A DNA stretch of 44,562 nucleotides from positions 1 to 44,562 of the forward strand of contig NZ_LABY01000186.1 of the NCBI RefSeq assembly GCF_001043975.1, in the 5' to 3' direction. This DNA is from Methylobacterium variabile. GTDB lineage: Bacteria; Pseudomonadota; Alphaproteobacteria; Rhizobiales; Beijerinckiaceae. The number at the start of each line of letters is the position of its first letter. Position 1 is the first letter of the stretch. This document shows, piece by piece, positions 33,833 through 41,920 of the stretch. The notes below the pieces were generated by a model, which saw only the letters and a list, made by a program, of their open reading frames with translations, had not been told where the DNA came from and did not search any database. A program made the translations under genes and the position numbers.

Positions 33833-34816
33833 TCACCTCGGCAACGGCACCGCGACGACGATGCGGCGCTCGTCGCCGGTCTGCGCGACGGTGGCGGTGG
33901 CGCGCAGGTCGTAGGCGAGCATCCGCTCCAGCATCTCGTTGCGCAGCGTTCCGCCGTCGCCGCGGCGCGCGCCCGGTCCCGCCCGCTCGCTCCAGGTCAG
34001 GGTGAGGCACGCCGGCGACGCGACCCAGGTCACGGCGATCCGGTCGTGGCCGTCGAGCACGGCGCCGAGGGCCAGCTCGTGCAGGGCGAGCCCGAGCTTC
34101 TCGGCCACCTCCGGGGACAGGCGGACCTGCGGGCCGGCGAGCTCGCACGGCTCCGGCAGGGCGTGGGCGGAGAGTTCGTCCCGGATCAGCACGTCCAGGG
34201 CGACGCCGACCAGGGGCTCGCGGGTGACCTCGGCCTGGATGCGGGCCATCGCGGCGAGGCGGTCGTCGACGTAGGCCACCACCTCGTCGGCGGTCTCGGC
34301 GGTCTCCGCGACGCGGCGCACGATGCCCCGGATCACCGCGAGGTTGTTGCGGCCCCGGCGCTGCAGCTCGAAGACCAAGCGCTCCTGCGCCTCGCGCATC
34401 AGGTAGAGGGCGTGGATGTCCGTCGAGGTGCCGAACCAGGCCGTCGGCCGGCCGTCGGCGGCACGCCTCGGCGTCGCCCGGGTGGAGAACCAGAAATACG
34501 CCTCCTCCGCCTCCCCGGCCCGCTCCCGGCGCAGGCGATGCTCGACGGCGAGGTGGCCGCGGCGCGACGCCGCCCGCCAGGCCTGGAGCGTGCGCTCCCG
34601 GTCCTCCGGGTGCACGGCCTCGAGCCATCCGTAGCCGCGGCTGCGGCCCGGGGTCTGGCCGGTGAAGGCGGCCCATTGCCGGCTGGCCCAGACCCAGTCG
34701 CCCCGTGAGTCCGACTGCCAGACCAGGTGCGGGATGCTCTCGATCATCCGGCGGAAGTCGGGTTCTTCGCCCTCCGCCGTCTCACAAGCCTCGAACCGGT
34801 CGGCGTCAGACTTCAT
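33833..34816 (-). CDS. PAS sensor with a degenerate HWE-family kinase domain (probable pseudokinase)
   Basis: 327 residues. The N-terminal PAS_3 domain (IPHLVWQSDSRGDWVWASRQ; GWLEAVHPEDRERTLQAW; WFGTSTDIHALYLM) is normal. The kinase part aligns with HWE/HisKA_2 enzymes, but key residues are changed. The H-box reads FELQRRGRNNLAVIRGIVRR with Arg153 where the phospho-accepting His is expected (family pattern LxHRxxN). The N-box reads LGLALHELALGAVLDG, lacking the Mg-binding Asn (family pattern LHELATNA). The G-region WSERAGPGARRGDGG is also altered. The domain can fold but is unlikely to autophosphorylate. The gene overlaps the upstream Crp/Fnr gene by 11 bp and is co-transcribed. It may act as a ligand-sensing partner or decoy in a phosphorelay; that is inference. 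Confidence 0.83.
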   Translation of the reverse strand: MKSDADRFEACETAEGEEPDFRRMIESIPHLVWQSDSRGDWVWASRQWAAFTGQTPGRSRGYGWLEAVHPEDRERTLQAWRAASRRGHLAVEHRLRRERAGEAEEAYFWFSTRATPRRAADGRPTAWFGTSTDIHALYLMREAQERLVFELQRRGRNNLAVIRGIVRRVAETAETADEVVAYVDDRLAAMARIQAEVTREPLVGVALDVLIRDELSAHALPEPCELAGPQVRLSPEVAEKLGLALHELALGAVLDGHDRIAVTWVASPACLTLTWSERAGPGARRGDGGTLRNEMLERMLAYDLRATATVAQTGDERRIVVAVPLPR

Positions 34817-35567
34817 TGGAATCGAGGTGCCGTCCTTCCCGGCCTAGATGCAGATAGTTCGGATTGAACTGCACCGCCCGCTGCAGGGCATCGAGCCGGT
34901 GGATGGTGAGCTCGCGGCCGCGCAGGGAGATCAGCCCGACGCTGCGCAGTTCCTGCAGCGTGCGGTTCACGTGCACCACCGAGAGCCCGATCGTGTCGGC
35001 GATCTCGGCCTGGGTCAGGGGCAGCTCGCAGGCACAACCCTGGGTGAGCCCGACCGCGCGCAGCCGCACGTAGAGTTCGCAGAGGAGATGGCCCAGGCGC
35101 TCGAAGGCGGTGCGCTGGCCGATGTTCACCGTCCACTCGCGCTGGATCGCCGCCGCCACCAGGGATTCCCAGCACAGGGCCTGCGACAGCCGGGCGTGGC
35201 CGCTGGTGAGCTGCCGCATGGTCTCGGTGGGAATCTCGGCCAGGGTCACCGCCGTCACGGTGCCGATCGAGTGGTCCATCTCGCGCAGGATCGCGACGTT
35301 GTGATCGCACAGGTCGCCGGGCAGCAGGTAGGCGATGATCTGGCGACGTCCATCCTCGAGGGTCTTGTAGCGGCAGGCCCAGCCTTCGAGGATCAAGTTT
35401 ACGCCCTGGGGCAGGTCACCCTCGTGAACGATGTCGTCCCGCGACCGGATGCGACGCGTGCGCTGGCGCGCCGCCTGGTCGAGCGCCTGCTTGTCGTCGG
35501 AGGACAAGCTCGTGAAATGCTCGAGCTTGCGGATGAGAAACTCGGCCAAGGCACCCCACCATACCAT
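34806..35567 (-). CDS. Crp/Fnr-family transcriptional regulator
   Basis: About 253 residues. The cNMP-binding-fold sensor contains IVHEGDLPQGVNLILEGWAC and IIAYLLPGDLCDHNVAIL. The Crp-type HTH reads LPLTQAEIADTIGLSVVHVN then RTLQELRSVGLISLRGRELT. No Cys cluster for an iron-sulfur cluster is at the N-terminus, so it is not a classical Fnr. The start is uncertain: ATG 35567 is listed; TTG 35549, giving LAEFLIRKLEHF, has the better ribosome-binding site (GGTGGGG) and resembles homologues. Its 3' end overlaps the pseudokinase gene. The promoter side faces the NepR-like gene. Targets and effector unknown. Confidence 0.87.
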   Translation of the reverse strand: MVWWGALAEFLIRKLEHFTSLSSDDKQALDQAARQRTRRIRSRDDIVHEGDLPQGVNLILEGWACRYKTLEDGRRQIIAYLLPGDLCDHNVAILREMDHSIGTVTAVTLAEIPTETMRQLTSGHARLSQALCWESLVAAAIQREWTVNIGQRTAFERLGHLLCELYVRLRAVGLTQGCACELPLTQAEIADTIGLSVVHVNRTLQELRSVGLISLRGRELTIHRLDALQRAVQFNPNYLHLGREGRHLDSNEV

Positions 35568-35588
35568 TTCTATCTTGAGGTAACACAT

Positions 35589-35900
35589 TTCAATTCAAGA
35601 TTGTTATAACAAAAGTTAGTTACGAGGTTCTCTCGGCCGGTTTTTGAAACATTACTGTTAGTTTTGTGCAGTTCCGCCGGCGAGTGCCGCTGCTGACGGA
35701 GCTGATATGGCTCACCCGGCGAAGCCGGCGCGGGATGCCCCCGTTGGGCGACGTCGTGCCGGCGACGGCCGCGCGCGAAGTGTTGCGGTCTAACAACATC
35801 ACGTTTGGAAGTGAAAGCTCGGCCGCAGAGCGGGGATTGTGATCCGCGCCCGAATGGGCAGTTTTGGGCCCGGGGCGGCTCCTGCGATACGAGGCTGCGG
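35589..35900. other. Divergent intergenic region without a gene
   Basis: This 312-bp stretch separates the Crp/Fnr gene from the NepR-like gene and should hold both promoters. Its first 80 bp are clearly AT-richer than the surroundings and include the palindrome at 35601-35612. A small GC hairpin CCGGC-GAA-GCCGG lies near 35715. I looked for an EcfG-type promoter (GGAAC-N16/17-CGTT) on both strands and found no properly spaced match. No coding frame looks real. Confidence 0.55.
35601..35612. promoter_or_regulatory. AT-rich 12-bp palindrome, possible operator
   Basis: TTGTTATAACAA is a perfect palindrome in an AT-rich island, 33 bp upstream of the listed Crp/Fnr start. Position suggests a regulator site or part of the promoter. 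It does not match the TTGA-N6-TCAA pattern of Fnr/FixK proteins. Confidence 0.4.
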
Positions 35901-36227
35901 ATGACGTCATGCTGGATGCACGATCTGCCCACCGGGCCGGCTCCCGCCGTCGTGCCGGCGCGGGCCATCCGGCCGGGTGACGCCGGTCGCCTCGCCGCCG
36001 TCCTGGGACCGGGCCTGCACGCCGCCTTCGACGGCTGCCTGTCCGAGACCCTGCCGGCCGGCCTAGCCGAACTCGTGGGGCGGCTCGACCGCCCCGGCGC
36101 ATTGTCCGACGGCGCGCGTACCGGCGCGTCGCGAACGATGCGGCACCATCAAAGGCCTGGAGGGGTGCCCGACCGCCGCGCGGTCGGACAGAGCTCCGGG
36201 GTTCCCGATTCCTTCGAGCGTCCGTAG
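35901..36227 (+). CDS. NepR-like anti-sigma-factor-type small protein
   Basis: 108 residues. Residues about 29-60 (GRLAAVLGPGLHAAFDGCLS, then ETLPAGLAELVGRLD) follow the NepR pattern iG..LRa.Yd.vl.EpvPdrl.eLl.rLd: the Gly-x-x-Leu, Ala-Phe, Leu-x-x-x-Leu-Pro and Leu-x-x-Leu spacing all fit, though the central EPVP is ETLP. NepR proteins bind and hold the stress sigma factor EcfG until PhyR releases it. The C-terminal tail (DGARTGASRTMRHHQRPGGV) is basic and looks disordered. ATG 35901 has GAGG upstream. It ends 6 bp before the next small gene and is divergent from Crp/Fnr-pseudokinase. A member of NepR paralogues is plausible; a chance match cannot be excluded by eye. Confidence 0.55.
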   Translation: MTSCWMHDLPTGPAPAVVPARAIRPGDAGRLAAVLGPGLHAAFDGCLSETLPAGLAELVGRLDRPGALSDGARTGASRTMRHHQRPGGVPDRRAVGQSSGVPDSFERP

Positions 36228-36233
36228 AGTCCC

Positions 36234-36509
36234 ATGAGCGAAATCGCCGCCGAATCCAACCGCGTGATCGCCTTCCCGCAGGCCGTGGCCGCGGCGCCCG
36301 TCGATGAGAACACCGCCTCGATGATCGAGGTGCTGCAGGAGCAGCTGCGCCTGGCCCGGGAGGGCAAGCTCCGCTCCGTGGCGGTGGTCTCGGTCTCCTC
36401 CGACGGCGGGGCGATCGGGACGCAGTGGTCCTGCACCCACGGCGACATCACCAGCCTCATCGGCAAGCTGACGGTGCTGACCCACGACATGATGGCCGCC
36501 CGCAAGTGA
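36234..36509 (+). CDS. Small conserved-looking protein of unknown function
   Basis: 91 residues, predicted soluble. The core reads MIEVLQEQLRLAREGKLRSV, then AVVSVSSDGGAIGTQWSC and LIGKLTVLTHDMM. This helix-strand-strand-helix layout (an LREGxLRSVAVV-type strand followed by a DGG turn) resembles a group of short alphaproteobacterial and phage proteins of unknown function, from memory. It begins 6 bp after the NepR-like stop, so the two are probably one transcript. No catalytic motif is seen. Confidence 0.68.
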   Translation: MSEIAAESNRVIAFPQAVAAAPVDENTASMIEVLQEQLRLAREGKLRSVAVVSVSSDGGAIGTQWSCTHGDITSLIGKLTVLTHDMMAARK

Positions 36510-36861
36510 TCGGACCGGGCCGGGAGCCCGCACGCCCCGGCCGGTCGCAGCGACGCTGCGGCGCAACGCTCCTCGGAGCGCTCCCGGGAGATCCCGGCGC
36601 CATCCTGACGGTGACGCGCGCGTCTCCGGTCCGCGACCTCGTCCCGAGGTCGAGAGCGGGGCCGCCCGAAACTCAGTCGAACGATCGTCCGATGCCGACG
36701 GCCCAGGATGCCGACGCATCAATTTCAGTCTCGGTCATGACCGAGATCGACGGGACCCGTTGGTCCATCTCGTATCTTCGCTACCGCGCCAGAGGCTTGG
36801 CGAAGTTTCGAGAACGGAACCAAAGCTCATCGTCTTTTCATCGTTGGTCAGACGCGTCGCC
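36510..36861. other. Intergenic region without a recognised gene
   Basis: This 352-bp stretch lies between the convergent small unknown gene and the phasin-like gene. A frame from ATG 36738 (MTEIDGTRWSISYLRYRARG) is open for about 57 codons, but it has no family resemblance and weak codon preference. No strong terminator with a T-run was seen. Confidence 0.5.
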
Positions 36862-37122
36862 TCAGCCTTGGCTGAGCCGGCGGGCATTGGCCCGGACCTT
36901 CCGGCGGTAGTCCCGCACCACCCGCTCGGCCGTGCCGCCGGTGGCCAGGGTCATCGCCGCTTCCGCTGCGGCCACCATCTTCTCCGTCACCATGCGCTGC
37001 GCCTCGACCTGGGCCGCAGTACCGCCGAGCGAGAGCTTGGCCAGGCGCAGGGCGACGACTGTCTGCGCCTCCAGGCCCAGGCGGACGGTATCGAGGCCGA
37101 GGCGCAGCCAGGAATCGTACAT
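36862..37122 (-). CDS. Small phasin-like helical protein
   Basis: 86 residues, nearly all helical. The N-terminus YDSWLRLGLDTVRLGLEAQT and core VVALRLAKLSLGGTAAQVEA, then MVTEKMVAAAEAAMTLATGG and a basic tail VRDYRRKVRANARRLSQG, resemble short phasin-related proteins of alphaproteobacteria that have an amphipathic helix and a Lys/Arg-rich C-terminus. A granule or nucleoid association is possible; neither is shown. ATG 37122 is the natural start. It is the last of a set of small genes on this strand. Confidence 0.68.
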   Translation of the reverse strand: MYDSWLRLGLDTVRLGLEAQTVVALRLAKLSLGGTAAQVEAQRMVTEKMVAAAEAAMTLATGGTAERVVRDYRRKVRANARRLSQG

Positions 37123-37191
37123 GGTGGGACGTCTCCGAAATCAGGCGTGAGGGAGGAAACCCGCGGCGGCGCCGAAGCGCCGGGCCGGGGG

Positions 37192-37920
37192 TCAGGGGAT
37201 CGCGCCCTGCGGCAGCACGAGGCCGCCGGGCGTCCGGGACGCGGGTTCGGCGGGCGCCGCGGCCTTCTCCCGCCGCGGCCTGGACGCGCGCGGCACATTC
37301 GCCTTGGCGGGATCGGCGGCGGTGGCCTCGGCCCCGGCGGATCCGCCCGCCTCGGCCGCATCCACCTTGCCCGCATCCGGCCTGGTCGCCGTCTTGGAGG
37401 CACCCTTGGAAGCATCCTTGGGGGCGTTTTTTGGTGTGGCGCGGGCCGCGGGGACCGGCTTGGAGGCCTTCGGCTCCGCGACCTTCGGGGCGTCGCCGCA
37501 GGCCTGGAACTTGAGCTCGGCCAGGACCTGGCCGCCGTCATCGGCCAGGATGCGCAGGGTCGGGGGCAGGTCGGCGACGGCGCCGGACCATTGGATCGTC
37601 GCGCTGTTCTGCGCCTCCAGGGCGGCCGGCGAGGGGCCGCGCCGCAGGCCCGACAGGTCGGGGCCGTAGGCGGTCGCGACCTTGTTGCGGATCACCACCT
37701 GCAGCACCTGCACGGATTCGGGCGAGAGCGGCCGCAACGGGTTGGTCCAGGTCATGGTTCCCTGCCGGGTGACCCAGAGGCGAAATCCCTTCGCCCCCGC
37801 GAACTCGGGCGCCTGCGGCGCCGGGCAGGCCGGCGCCGCGTCGTCCGGCGCCGCGCGGGCGGCGGAGGACGCGGCCAGGCAGGCAGCCAGGAGCACGGAC
37901 ATCGCGGCGGCGCTCCTCAC
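37192..37920 (-). CDS. Exported protein with low-complexity Lys/Ala/Pro tail, unknown function
   Basis: 242 residues. Signal peptide: SAAAMSVLLAACLAASSAAR ending at ARA-AP. A compact domain of about 100 residues follows with two Cys (ACPAPQAPEFAGAKGFRLWV; ELKFQACGD) and the strand-rich QGTMTWTNPLRPLSPESVQV. The rest is Lys/Ala/Pro/Ser-rich (KNAPKDASKGASKTATRPDA), typical of a periplasmic linker. No family recognised. Start GTG 37920 overlaps the stop of the upstream membrane gene by 4 nt (GTGA); ATG 37902 is an alternative within the signal peptide. Confidence 0.72.
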   Translation of the reverse strand: MRSAAAMSVLLAACLAASSAARAAPDDAAPACPAPQAPEFAGAKGFRLWVTRQGTMTWTNPLRPLSPESVQVLQVVIRNKVATAYGPDLSGLRRGPSPAALEAQNSATIQWSGAVADLPPTLRILADDGGQVLAELKFQACGDAPKVAEPKASKPVPAARATPKNAPKDASKGASKTATRPDAGKVDAAEAGGSAGAEATAADPAKANVPRASRPRREKAAAPAEPASRTPGGLVLPQGAIP

Positions 37921-38267
37921 CGGGCCTCTCCGTCGCGCGTGGAATCGTGGGGCGCCGGCCGGGTCAGGCCGGGCTCCTGCGGATCGTGGTCGATGGTCAT
38001 GCGGCCCTGCGGTCGGAAGCGGGGAGCGTCGGGCGCCTCCAGCTGCTCGGGAAAGGCGCGATGCGCCTCCGGCTGCCGGGCCGCCTGCTCCAGCACGCCG
38101 GCGAGATCCTGGTCGAAGTCGCGGAAGAGTTCGTCGCCCCGGTCCTCCAGTTCCTGCTCGTGCGGGAGCCGCAGGGGCGGGCGGCGGGCGCGGCCATGCG
38201 CGAACACGAGCACCAGGCCCGCGAACACCAGAGCTGCCGCGGCAGCCAGAATCACGATCATCTCCAT
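37917..38267 (-). CDS. Small single-pass membrane protein
   Basis: 116 residues. One N-terminal helix MIVILAAAAALVFAGLVLVF anchors it, followed by a basic RRPPLRLPHEQ and an acidic, helical cytosolic or periplasmic tail (DRGDELFRDFDQDLAGVLEQ). No family recognised. Its stop overlaps the start of the exported-protein gene, so both are probably translated together and may act together at the envelope. Confidence 0.66.
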   Translation of the reverse strand: MEMIVILAAAAALVFAGLVLVFAHGRARRPPLRLPHEQELEDRGDELFRDFDQDLAGVLEQAARQPEAHRAFPEQLEAPDAPRFRPQGRMTIDHDPQEPGLTRPAPHDSTRDGEAR

Positions 38268-38405
38268 CGTGATACCAGCCTTAGAGCATTTCCGGCGGCG
38301 TGTCCGGTCGCGCAGCGACGGCCGCGCATGCGGTGTGCGAGACCCGCCCGGTGGGGGCAGGATCAGGAGACCGGAGGAAGGCGGGGGATTCGCGCCTGCC
38401 CGGCG

Positions 38406-38609
38406 TCAGGCCGGCAGGTAGCCCGCCTCGCGCAGGCCCGCCTCGACGGCGACGAGCAGCGCGGCGTCCGCCGGCGGTGCCTCGGGCGAATCCTCGGTCT
38501 CCTCGGCCGTGTGCGCGGGCGCCGATGCGCGCTTTGCCATCAACCCGGCCGGCAGGGTGCCGCCGACGAGCGTGGTGGCCGTTGCCAGGGCGGCTCCGAT
38601 CGACATCAT
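38406..38609 (-). CDS. Small hypothetical protein
   Basis: 67 residues beginning with a hydrophobic stretch (IGAALATATTLVGGTLPAGL), then an acidic Ala/Pro-rich part and a terminal helix LLVAVEAGLREAGYLPA. GGAG lies 11 nt before the first ATG; a second ATG follows directly. No homologue was recognised, and the frame could be non-coding. Placed between the small membrane gene and the PEP-carboxylase-like gene. Confidence 0.42.
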   Translation of the reverse strand: MMSIGAALATATTLVGGTLPAGLMAKRASAPAHTAEETEDSPEAPPADAALLVAVEAGLREAGYLPA

Positions 38610-38865
38610 GGCGCGTTGCTCCGCGAGTCAGCGTCTTCGGGGCCGGCACTATGGGGCCTTCACCAAATCTTAACCATCCGCCGGGTGTGAATCCGGGCCG
38701 GGTGTGTCGCCGGAGCAGCAGAGCGGGCGACGAGGCGGCTCGCCACCCGGGAGGACCCGAGGTAAAGCGTGGCCGGGTCGCGGAACGCTCCTTGCGTCAC
38801 GAACCCCGAGCGCATCCCGCGCGCCTCTCGCCGGACGGTGATCCGGCCACAGGACGAAGCGACCG

Positions 38866-41757
38866 ATGGACAAGCTTCAAGGCCCCGAGATCCAGGGCAC
38901 CGGCCCGCACGCCGCCCGTGAGAAGCGCGAGGACTTGCCCCTGGAGGACTTGCGCCCGGAGGAGTTGCGCCTGGAGGAGGATCTGCTCGGGCTTGTCGAG
39001 GAGGCCCGCCACCAGGCGAGCCAGGATCCCTTCCGCAATCCCGTCCTGACGGTGGCGCTGGCGATCAGCCGCCGCTTCGACCGGGGCGAGATCAGCGAGG
39101 AGAACCTCGAGGGCCTGTTCGTGCGCCTGCGCGGCCAGGCGCTGGAGGCCCGGGCGGCGCGGCTGCGGGCCTATCTGGGCCTCGGATCGGAGAAGGATTC
39201 GACGGCCGCCACCGCGGCCGTGGCGGCGGCGGCCGTCGGCGACCCGGAGATGTCGTTCGAGGCCGCCCGCGCCCGGGTCGAGCGCACGCGCTTCGCGGCG
39301 GTGTTCACCGCCCACCCGACCTTCGGGATGCCGAAGGCGGTGGCCCGGCTCCTGGCCGAGGCCGCCTCCGAGCCCGACCCGGCGGCGCGGCGCGCCCCCA
39401 TCGCCGCCGCCGCGGCGCTCTCGTCCCGGGCCGACCCGGTGATCACCCTCAACGACGAGTTCGACCAGGCCCGGCACGCGGTCCAGCACGGCCGGGCCGC
39501 CCTCGACGGGCTCAACGCCGCCCTGCTGCGGGCCGCCCGCGAGCGCTGGCCCGACCGCTGGAGCGAGCTCGTCCCCAAGCCCGTCGTGATCGCCTCCTGG
39601 GTCGGCTGCGACACCGACGGGCGCACCGATATCGGCTGGTGGGACACCCTGCGCTACCGGCTCGAATCGAAGCGCACCCAGTTCGACCGGGTGCTGGCGC
39701 AGCTGCCCGACGACCCCGCCGCGGCGCCGGCCCGGCGGCTCGCCGAGGAGGCCCGGGCGGCGGTGGTGCGCCAGCTCGCGGTGGCACCGAAGCTCGGCGA
39801 CCAGCCCGGCCTCGAGGAGGTGCACCGCTTCGCCCTCGCCCTCATCATCGAGCGCGATCGGGCCCAGACCTCGGCCGGGCCGCTCCTCGCCCTCCTCGAC
39901 CAGGCGATCGCCGGGGCGGCCGACGACGAGGCGCGCCTCAGGCTCTGCGTCCTGCGCGCGGGCTGCGCCGCCCACGGGCTGCAGAACGGCCTGCCGCATT
40001 TCCGGCTCAACGCCAGCCAGGTCCACAACGCCGTGCGCCGGGCCCTGGAGCAGGAGGGCGACCCGACCGACCCGGCCCAGCGCCGCTCCCACCTCGCCTC
40101 GATCAACGCCCAGCTCGACACCGTCGCCGCGGTCCCGGTCGATTTCGGCGCTCTCGCCGCCGAGCGGGCCTCGGCCGCCCGGCTGATGATGACGATCGCC
40201 CAGATCCTCAAGCATGTCGACGGCACCCACCCGGTCCGCTTCCTGATCGCCGAGACCGAGACCGGCTACACGCTCCTCGCCGCCCTCTGGCTGGCGCAGC
40301 ATTTCGGCATCGGCGACCGGGTCGAGATCACGCCGCTGTTCGAGACCGCCTCGGCCCTCGAGCAGGGCGTGCACGTGATCGAGGACGCGCTGCGCTCGCC
40401 TCACTGGCGGGCCTACCTCAAGCGCACCGGGCGCCTGGTGGTGCAGTTCGGCTACTCGGATTCCGGCCGCTACGTCGGCCAGCTCGCCGCCACCTTCTGG
40501 ATCGAGCGCCTGCGCTTCCGCATCACCGAGCTGATGGCCGCCAGCGGCCTGACGGACATCGAGCTCGTCATCTTTGACACCCACGGCGAGTCGATCGGCC
40601 GCGGCGCGCACCCGACGAGCCTCGCCGACCGGCTGGCCTACCTCGCCCCCGACCACGCGCGGCGGCGCAACCGCGAGGCCGGGATCCGCACCAGCCTCGA
40701 ATCGAGCTTCCAGGGCAGCGACGGCTACCTGATGTTCGGCACCAAGGCGCTCGCCGAGGCCACCGTCGCGCGCATCGGCGAGCACATCTACAGCCGGCTC
40801 CAGCCCGCCCCGGACCCGATCTACGCCGAGGCCGACTTCGCCACCGAGTTCTTCACCGGCGTGCGCCAGGACATGGAGACCCTGGTCAACGATCCCGGCT
40901 ACGCGGCGTTGCTCGGCACCTTCGGGCCGAACCTCATCGACCGCACCGGCTCGCGCCCGGTGGCGCGGCAATCCGATGCCGGGGGGCCGGTCGCCATCAC
41001 CCATCCGCGCCAGATGCGGGCGATCCCCAACAACGCGATCCTGCAGCAGCTCGGCTTCCTCGCCAACTCCCTGCACGGGGTCGGGCGGGCGGCGGGCCGG
41101 GCGCCCGACCTGTTCGTCGAGATGCGCGAGCGCTCCGAGCGCTTCGCCCGGGCCTTCCGGCTGGTGCAGGAGGCCACCGCCGTCGGCGACCTCGACGTGC
41201 TGCGCGCCTACATCGACACCCTCGACCCGTCCGTCTGGCTCGAGCGGGCCCGGCGGGCGACCCGGGACGGACGGCGGGAGGAGATCGTCGCGATCGCCGC
41301 CGCCCTCGACCGGCTCAACCTGGCACCGCACCTGCGCCGCCTGTTCGGCCGCCTGACCCACGACCACCTGATGCTCCACACGGTCGCCCCCGACCTGCCC
41401 GCCATGACGCCGCGGCTCGCCCTGCTGCACGCGCTGCGCCTGGCGCTCATCCACCGCATCTGGTTCCTGGCGGTGCACATCCCGGGCTTCCGGCCGCAGA
41501 GCGGCATCACCCGCGAGGTGCTGATCGAGCGCATCCTGCGCCTCGACGTCGAGAGCTGCCTCAAGCTCCTCGACGACATCTTCCCGGTATCGCCGGACCC
41601 GACGCTCGGCCTCAACTTCGGCGAGCCGGCGGGCCCGCGCGGCGTCGGCACCTACGAGGCCGAGCACCGCACCCTGTTCGCGCCGATCCGCCGGCTGTTC
41701 GGCCTCGTGCGCGAGATCAGCGGCATGATCCAGCACGAGGTCGGAGCCTTCGGCTGA
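38866..41757 (+). CDS. ppc: Phosphoenolpyruvate carboxylase-family protein with altered active-site motifs
   Basis: 963 residues, PEP-carboxylase fold over its whole length. The family loop VFTAHPT (H150) and the metal-ligand blocks PLFETASALEQG and GYSDSG (D532) are kept. Compared with E. coli Ppc as recalled, several catalytic blocks differ: GGDRDGNP is GCDTDGRTD (residues 247-255), the YSDSxKD Lys is Arg535, the loop FHGRGGxxGRGG is FDTHGESIGRGA (570-581) so that catalytic His and Arg become Asp571 and His573, the TEQGE block is SFQGSD, and the C-terminal RNTG is missing. It may be a diverged enzyme of the methylotroph lineage or a paralogue with another job. In the serine cycle this enzyme fixes CO2 onto PEP, but no serine-cycle genes lie nearby. 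Confidence 0.8.
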   Translation: MDKLQGPEIQGTGPHAAREKREDLPLEDLRPEELRLEEDLLGLVEEARHQASQDPFRNPVLTVALAISRRFDRGEISEENLEGLFVRLRGQALEARAARLRAYLGLGSEKDSTAATAAVAAAAVGDPEMSFEAARARVERTRFAAVFTAHPTFGMPKAVARLLAEAASEPDPAARRAPIAAAAALSSRADPVITLNDEFDQARHAVQHGRAALDGLNAALLRAARERWPDRWSELVPKPVVIASWVGCDTDGRTDIGWWDTLRYRLESKRTQFDRVLAQLPDDPAAAPARRLAEEARAAVVRQLAVAPKLGDQPGLEEVHRFALALIIERDRAQTSAGPLLALLDQAIAGAADDEARLRLCVLRAGCAAHGLQNGLPHFRLNASQVHNAVRRALEQEGDPTDPAQRRSHLASINAQLDTVAAVPVDFGALAAERASAARLMMTIAQILKHVDGTHPVRFLIAETETGYTLLAALWLAQHFGIGDRVEITPLFETASALEQGVHVIEDALRSPHWRAYLKRTGRLVVQFGYSDSGRYVGQLAATFWIERLRFRITELMAASGLTDIELVIFDTHGESIGRGAHPTSLADRLAYLAPDHARRRNREAGIRTSLESSFQGSDGYLMFGTKALAEATVARIGEHIYSRLQPAPDPIYAEADFATEFFTGVRQDMETLVNDPGYAALLGTFGPNLIDRTGSRPVARQSDAGGPVAITHPRQMRAIPNNAILQQLGFLANSLHGVGRAAGRAPDLFVEMRERSERFARAFRLVQEATAVGDLDVLRAYIDTLDPSVWLERARRATRDGRREEIVAIAAALDRLNLAPHLRRLFGRLTHDHLMLHTVAPDLPAMTPRLALLHALRLALIHRIWFLAVHIPGFRPQSGITREVLIERILRLDVESCLKLLDDIFPVSPDPTLGLNFGEPAGPRGVGTYEAEHRTLFAPIRRLFGLVREISGMIQHEVGAFG

Positions 41758-41920
41758 CGCCGGCGGCCCCGCCGGTCCCGGGCGAGCCCTGAGGCCCGTC
41801 CGGGCCGGCGACGTCCTGCGCCGGCGAACAAATCCTGTCGATCCGAGGGGGATGCCCCCGGCATCCTGGAGCCCCATGACGTAGTATCCGGCCGGATCAA
41901 GTCCGAGAGCTGCAGACGCC

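Noticed and set aside
35589..35900. Possible EcfG stress-sigma promoter upstream of the NepR-like gene
   Set aside because: A GGAAC element occurs on the minus strand near 35690, but the following GTT lies about 20 bp away, outside the expected 16-17 bp spacing.
36738..36910. Short plus-strand open frame in the gap before the phasin-like gene
   Set aside because: No recognisable ribosome-binding site or domain, ends inside the opposite-strand gene, and codon use is weak.
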